Positions 61,364 to 64,000 of a DNA stretch of 64,000 bases are shown here, piece after piece. This DNA is from Arthrobacter sp. TPD3018 (lineage in GTDB: Bacteria > Pseudomonadota > Alphaproteobacteria > Sphingomonadales > Sphingomonadaceae). The translations under genes were made by a program, and so were the position numbers. The notes under the pieces were generated by a model that worked only from the letters and a program-made list of their open reading frames with translations, was not told the DNA's origin and did not search any database. Location of the stretch: positions 310,001 through 374,000 of the forward strand of contig QDFQ01000001.1 in NCBI GenBank assembly GCA_003075315.1, given 5' to 3'. Each line of letters starts with the position of its first letter. The first letter of the stretch is position 1.

Positions 61364-62770
61364 ATGCGCGGCGTCCGCATCGTCCTGTTCGCTCTCGTCT
61401 GGCTGAGCTGTGTCTGGTTCGGATCGTGGGAGCGCAACGACAATCAGGCGACGCGGATGTACGCGGCGATCGGGCTGGTCGAGCGCGGCGATGCCTCGAT
61501 CGACCCCTATGCCACGCTGACGATCGACAAGGCGATGTTCGGCGGCCGCACCTATCTGGACAAGCCGCCGGGCATGACGCTGATGGCGCTGCCCGCGGTG
61601 TGGATCGCAGACCGCGTCACCGGCGATCGGGCGAGCCATTACGATGGTGCGATCGGGGGCTATGACTTCGACCGCTATCTGCGGTTGCGCGTGCGGCTGG
61701 CGGCGGCGCTGGGGCCGGCGTTGCTGACCGCGCTCGCCGCGGTGCTGCTGTTCGATTTGGGCACGGGATGGACGGGCGGCGCGGGCGCGGGGCTGTTCGC
61801 CGCGCTGGGCTATGCGCTCGGCACGCCGGTGTGGGGCTGGTCGACGACGTTGTTCGGCCATGCGGTGGTGGCGGACCTGTATGTCGTGGCGATCTGGGCG
61901 ATCTGGCGCGGCCTGTCCCTGCCGCGCGGGGCGAGCGGGCATGCGCTGCTCGCGGGCGTGGCGCTCGGCTGGGCGGTGGTGGTCGAGCATCAGGCGGTGC
62001 TGGCGGGCGCGGTGCTCGCGCTGTGGGCGGCATGGGCGGCGCGCGACCGGGCGGATCGCGGCTGGCTGATCGGCGCGGCGCTGATCGGCGGGGCGATCGC
62101 GCTGGTGCCGTTCGCGACCTACAATCTCGTCGCCTTCGGGACGCCGTTCCGGATCGGCTATGCCGGTGTCGTCGGCTGGGAGGGCATGCACCAGGGGCTG
62201 TTCGGACTGGGCGTGCCGCGCGTGTCGGTGCTGCGCGAGGTGACGATCGGCGCGCGCTATGGGCTGATCTGGGTCGCGCCGGTGCTGGTGCTGGCGCCAT
62301 ATGGGCTGTGGATGTGGGGGCAGCGACCGCGGACGCGCAGCCTGGCAGTTGCCATGGCGCTGGCGGCGGCCGTCGTGCTGCTGGTCAATGCGGCCTATGT
62401 CTATTGGCAGGGCGGCAACACCACCGGCCCGCGCTTTGCCATCCCCGCGGTGGCCCCGCTGGCGCTGGGGCTCGCCGCCGCCTGGGCGCATGCCGGCGAC
62501 CGCAGCATCCGGATCGGCATGGGGGCGCTGCTGGCCCTGTCGATCGCGATCAACGTGGCGATCGCTGCGGCAGAGATCTTCGCGCCGCCGGGCAGCGCCT
62601 TTCCCGTCTGGCAGGCGGTGATCGCCGGGCCCTTCGCCAGCGGCACGCTGCGCACGCTGCCGAGCGAATGGTTCGGCTGGAGCCCCTGGGCAGGCTTCCG
62701 CTGGTGGTGCGCGCTCGCGCTACCGATGCTGGGATGGCTTGTCTGGCGGGTGCGGCGGACTCAGGCCTGA
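61364..62770 (+). CDS. Glycosyltransferase-like multi-spanning membrane protein (GT39/ArnT-type)
   Basis: 468 residues with about 10 membrane helices and a large N-terminal periplasmic loop (GDASIDPYATLTIDKAMFGG, YLDKPPGMTLMALPAVWIAD). The acidic/lysine loop DKPPG is typical of polyprenyl-phosphate-dependent glycosyltransferases of the GT-C class. The donor and acceptor are unknown. Its 3' end overlaps dedA, on the other strand, by 10 nt. Confidence 0.78.
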   Translation: MRGVRIVLFALVWLSCVWFGSWERNDNQATRMYAAIGLVERGDASIDPYATLTIDKAMFGGRTYLDKPPGMTLMALPAVWIADRVTGDRASHYDGAIGGYDFDRYLRLRVRLAAALGPALLTALAAVLLFDLGTGWTGGAGAGLFAALGYALGTPVWGWSTTLFGHAVVADLYVVAIWAIWRGLSLPRGASGHALLAGVALGWAVVVEHQAVLAGAVLALWAAWAARDRADRGWLIGAALIGGAIALVPFATYNLVAFGTPFRIGYAGVVGWEGMHQGLFGLGVPRVSVLREVTIGARYGLIWVAPVLVLAPYGLWMWGQRPRTRSLAVAMALAAAVVLLVNAAYVYWQGGNTTGPRFAIPAVAPLALGLAAAWAHAGDRSIRIGMGALLALSIAINVAIAAAEIFAPPGSAFPVWQAVIAGPFASGTLRTLPSEWFGWSPWAGFRWWCALALPMLGWLVWRVRRTQA

Positions 62771-63399
62771 GAATTGCGCTTCAGGCCGCGGACGCGGTGC
62801 CAGATGTAGAAGGTGACGAGCGCGATCAGGACGATGCCGATCGCCAGGTCGGCGCGGTGGAACGCGGCCTTGACGCGGGGATCGCTGTCCCACTTGTCGC
62901 CGAGTTTCATGCCGACCCAGGCGAGGCCGAAGCACCACGGCCAGCTGCCGATGAAGGTGTAGACGTGGAAGGGCACCAGCCGCATCCGCGCGACGCCCGC
63001 GGGGAAGGCGATGAAGCTGCGGATGACGGGGAGCAGCCGACCGATGAGCACCGCGATCGAGCCCCAGCGTGCAAAGAACCGATCGGCCGCGTCGAGCTCA
63101 CCCGGGCCGATCAGCAGGTAGCGGCCCCAGCGTTCCGCCACCGGGCGGCCGCCGCGCTTGCCGATCTCATACGCCACGATCGAGCCGAGATTGCAGCCGA
63201 TCGCGCCTGCGGTCGCCGCGAGATAGAGGTCGAAGCGGCCGGTCGAGACGAGATAGCCGGCGAACGGCATGATGATCTCTGACGGCAGGGGGATGCAGGC
63301 GCTTTCGATCGCCATCAGGATCGCGATGCCGACATAGCCGCCGCTGGAGATCACCCAGATGGTGAAGGTGGCGAGCACGCCCAGAATTTTCTCGAACAT
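62761..63399 (-). CDS. DedA family membrane protein
   Basis: 212 residues. DedA/SNARE-associated domain: SSGGYVGIAILMAIESACIP, LPSEIIMPFAGYLVSTGRFD, then FARWGSIAVLIGRLLPVIRS FIAFPAGVARM (the conserved G-R-x(3)-P-x-x-R). These proteins translocate polyprenyl or phospholipid carriers across the membrane and support pH and drug tolerance. Convergent with the GT39-type gene. Confidence 0.88.
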   Translation of the reverse strand: MFEKILGVLATFTIWVISSGGYVGIAILMAIESACIPLPSEIIMPFAGYLVSTGRFDLYLAATAGAIGCNLGSIVAYEIGKRGGRPVAERWGRYLLIGPGELDAADRFFARWGSIAVLIGRLLPVIRSFIAFPAGVARMRLVPFHVYTFIGSWPWCFGLAWVGMKLGDKWDSDPRVKAAFHRADLAIGIVLIALVTFYIWHRVRGLKRNSQA

Positions 63400-63488
63400 G
63401 GGCGTGGGGCTTGGCGGATCGCGAGGGCTAAGGGAAGGGGGAACGGGGGAAGGGGGAACCGGAGATGCCCGTGGGACGCTGTACGACG

Positions 63489-64000
63489 ATGACCGATCTT
63501 ACCCTGAACGATGGCCGGACCATGCCCCAATTGGGCTTCGGCACCTGGAAATTGCCCGATGCGCAGGCCCCGCTGGTGGTGCGCGGGGCACTCGATGCCG
63601 GATATCGGCTGATCGACACCGCGGCGATCTATCGCAACGAACGCGGCGTCGGCGAAGGGCTGGCGGGCAGCGATGCCTTCGTCACGACCAAGCTGTGGAA
63701 CGATCGGCAGGGCGATCCCGAGGCGGCGCTGGACGAGAGCCTGGCGCTGCTGGGGATGGACGCGGTCGACCTGTATCTGATCCACTGGCCCGCACCCGGC
63801 CAGGGGCAATATGTCGAGGCTTGGAAGACGCTGGTCGCCCTGCGCGAGGCGGGCAAGACGCGATCGATCGGCGTGTCGAACTTCCTGCCCGAGCATCTCG
63901 ACGCCATCATTGAGGCGACGGGCGTGACGCCGGTGCTCAACCAGATCGAGTTGCACCCGCGCCACCAGCGGCGCGAGGAGCGCGCGTATCACGAAGCGCA
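63489..64000 (+). CDS. Aldo/keto reductase, partial (3' end beyond the window)
   Basis: 170 codons visible from ATG 63489; ATG 63465 in frame would add MPVGRCTT. N-terminal LNDGRTMPQLGFGTWKLPDA, catalytic Asp in YRLIDTAAIYRNERGVG and Lys in FVTTKLWNDRQGD, then VDLYLIHWPAPGQGQYVEAW with the conserved His. This is the AKR5-like group that reduces small aldehydes with NADPH. Preceded by a G-rich tandem (GGGGGAAC repeats, 63431-63460). Confidence 0.85.
   Translation, partial: MTDLTLNDGRTMPQLGFGTWKLPDAQAPLVVRGALDAGYRLIDTAAIYRNERGVGEGLAGSDAFVTTKLWNDRQGDPEAALDESLALLGMDAVDLYLIHWPAPGQGQYVEAWKTLVALREAGKTRSIGVSNFLPEHLDAIIEATGVTPVLNQIELHPRHQRREERAYHEA

Overview
The window reads as ordinary chromosomal DNA of a GC-rich alphaproteobacterium of the order Sphingomonadales, most likely Sphingomonas or a close relative. 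The evidence is protein-level: a class I PHA synthase tail next to an Ala/Pro/Lys-extended phasin, an alphaproteobacterial ClpS, a DUF1674 (SdhAF4-like) protein, a RibB fused to a degenerate RibA-like domain, a zf-CHCC protein, a Coq7 hydroxylase, and the order proA - nadD - rsfS - rlmH - envC-like - ctpA. No prophage, plasmid, integrative element, CRISPR array, rRNA or tRNA gene is visible. Sixty-seven protein genes are annotated; the first (phaC) and last (aldo/keto reductase) run off the edges.

Layout. 1-5.5 kb: end of phaC, phasin, clpS, a Crp/Fnr regulator, murA, an auxin-efflux-type carrier and a phosphoribosyltransferase. 5.8-16.6 kb: acyl-CoA synthetase, lgt, a coupled midA-GNAT-pgeF run, a Cys/Met-metabolism PLP enzyme, an orphan molybdopterin subunit coupled to hemH, and phaB. 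17-31.5 kb: envelope proteins (glycine-zipper, OmpA lipoprotein, CNNM/CBS, AsmA), rpmB, tadA, an RsmB-type rRNA methyltransferase, rpe, a heparinase-fold protein and purH. 31.9-39.3 kb (minus): flippase, polA, a beta-lactamase-fold lipoprotein and nadB. 39.6-47.8 kb: MarR-like regulator, a TadG/TadE pair, an ABC ATPase, tldD, a ccdAB module, and glnK-amtB behind a textbook sigma-54 promoter. 48.1-51.7 kb (minus): riboflavin operon ribD-ribE-ribBX-ribH with a small membrane protein translationally coupled upstream of ribD. 52.9-63.4 kb: proA, a ParDE-like module, nadD, rsfS, rlmH, envC-like, ctpA, dsbB, coq7, secreted and membrane proteins, DedA; then the partial aldo/keto reductase.

Functional threads are PHA storage (phaC, phasin, phaB), NAD synthesis (nadB, nadD), riboflavin synthesis, nitrogen sensing and ammonium uptake (glnK-amtB), and envelope growth (murA, lgt, envC-like, ctpA, dsbB). 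Many genes overlap by 1-4 nt (ATGA/GTGA), pointing to translational coupling.

The most notable non-gene structure is a set of dispersed palindromic elements of several families, about 16 full or half copies, nearly all between genes. Two have entered coding sequence: one adds about 34 in-frame residues to RibD (50572-50666), and one forms the start of the EnvC-like gene (56249-56336). Other points for follow-up are a CcdB homologue without the C-terminal gyrase-poisoning residues, a toxin-antitoxin pair spliced into the proA-nadD operon with a probably leaderless promoter, a phasin with two plausible translation starts behind paired PhaR-type boxes, and an rlmH gene whose expected start codon is ATC.
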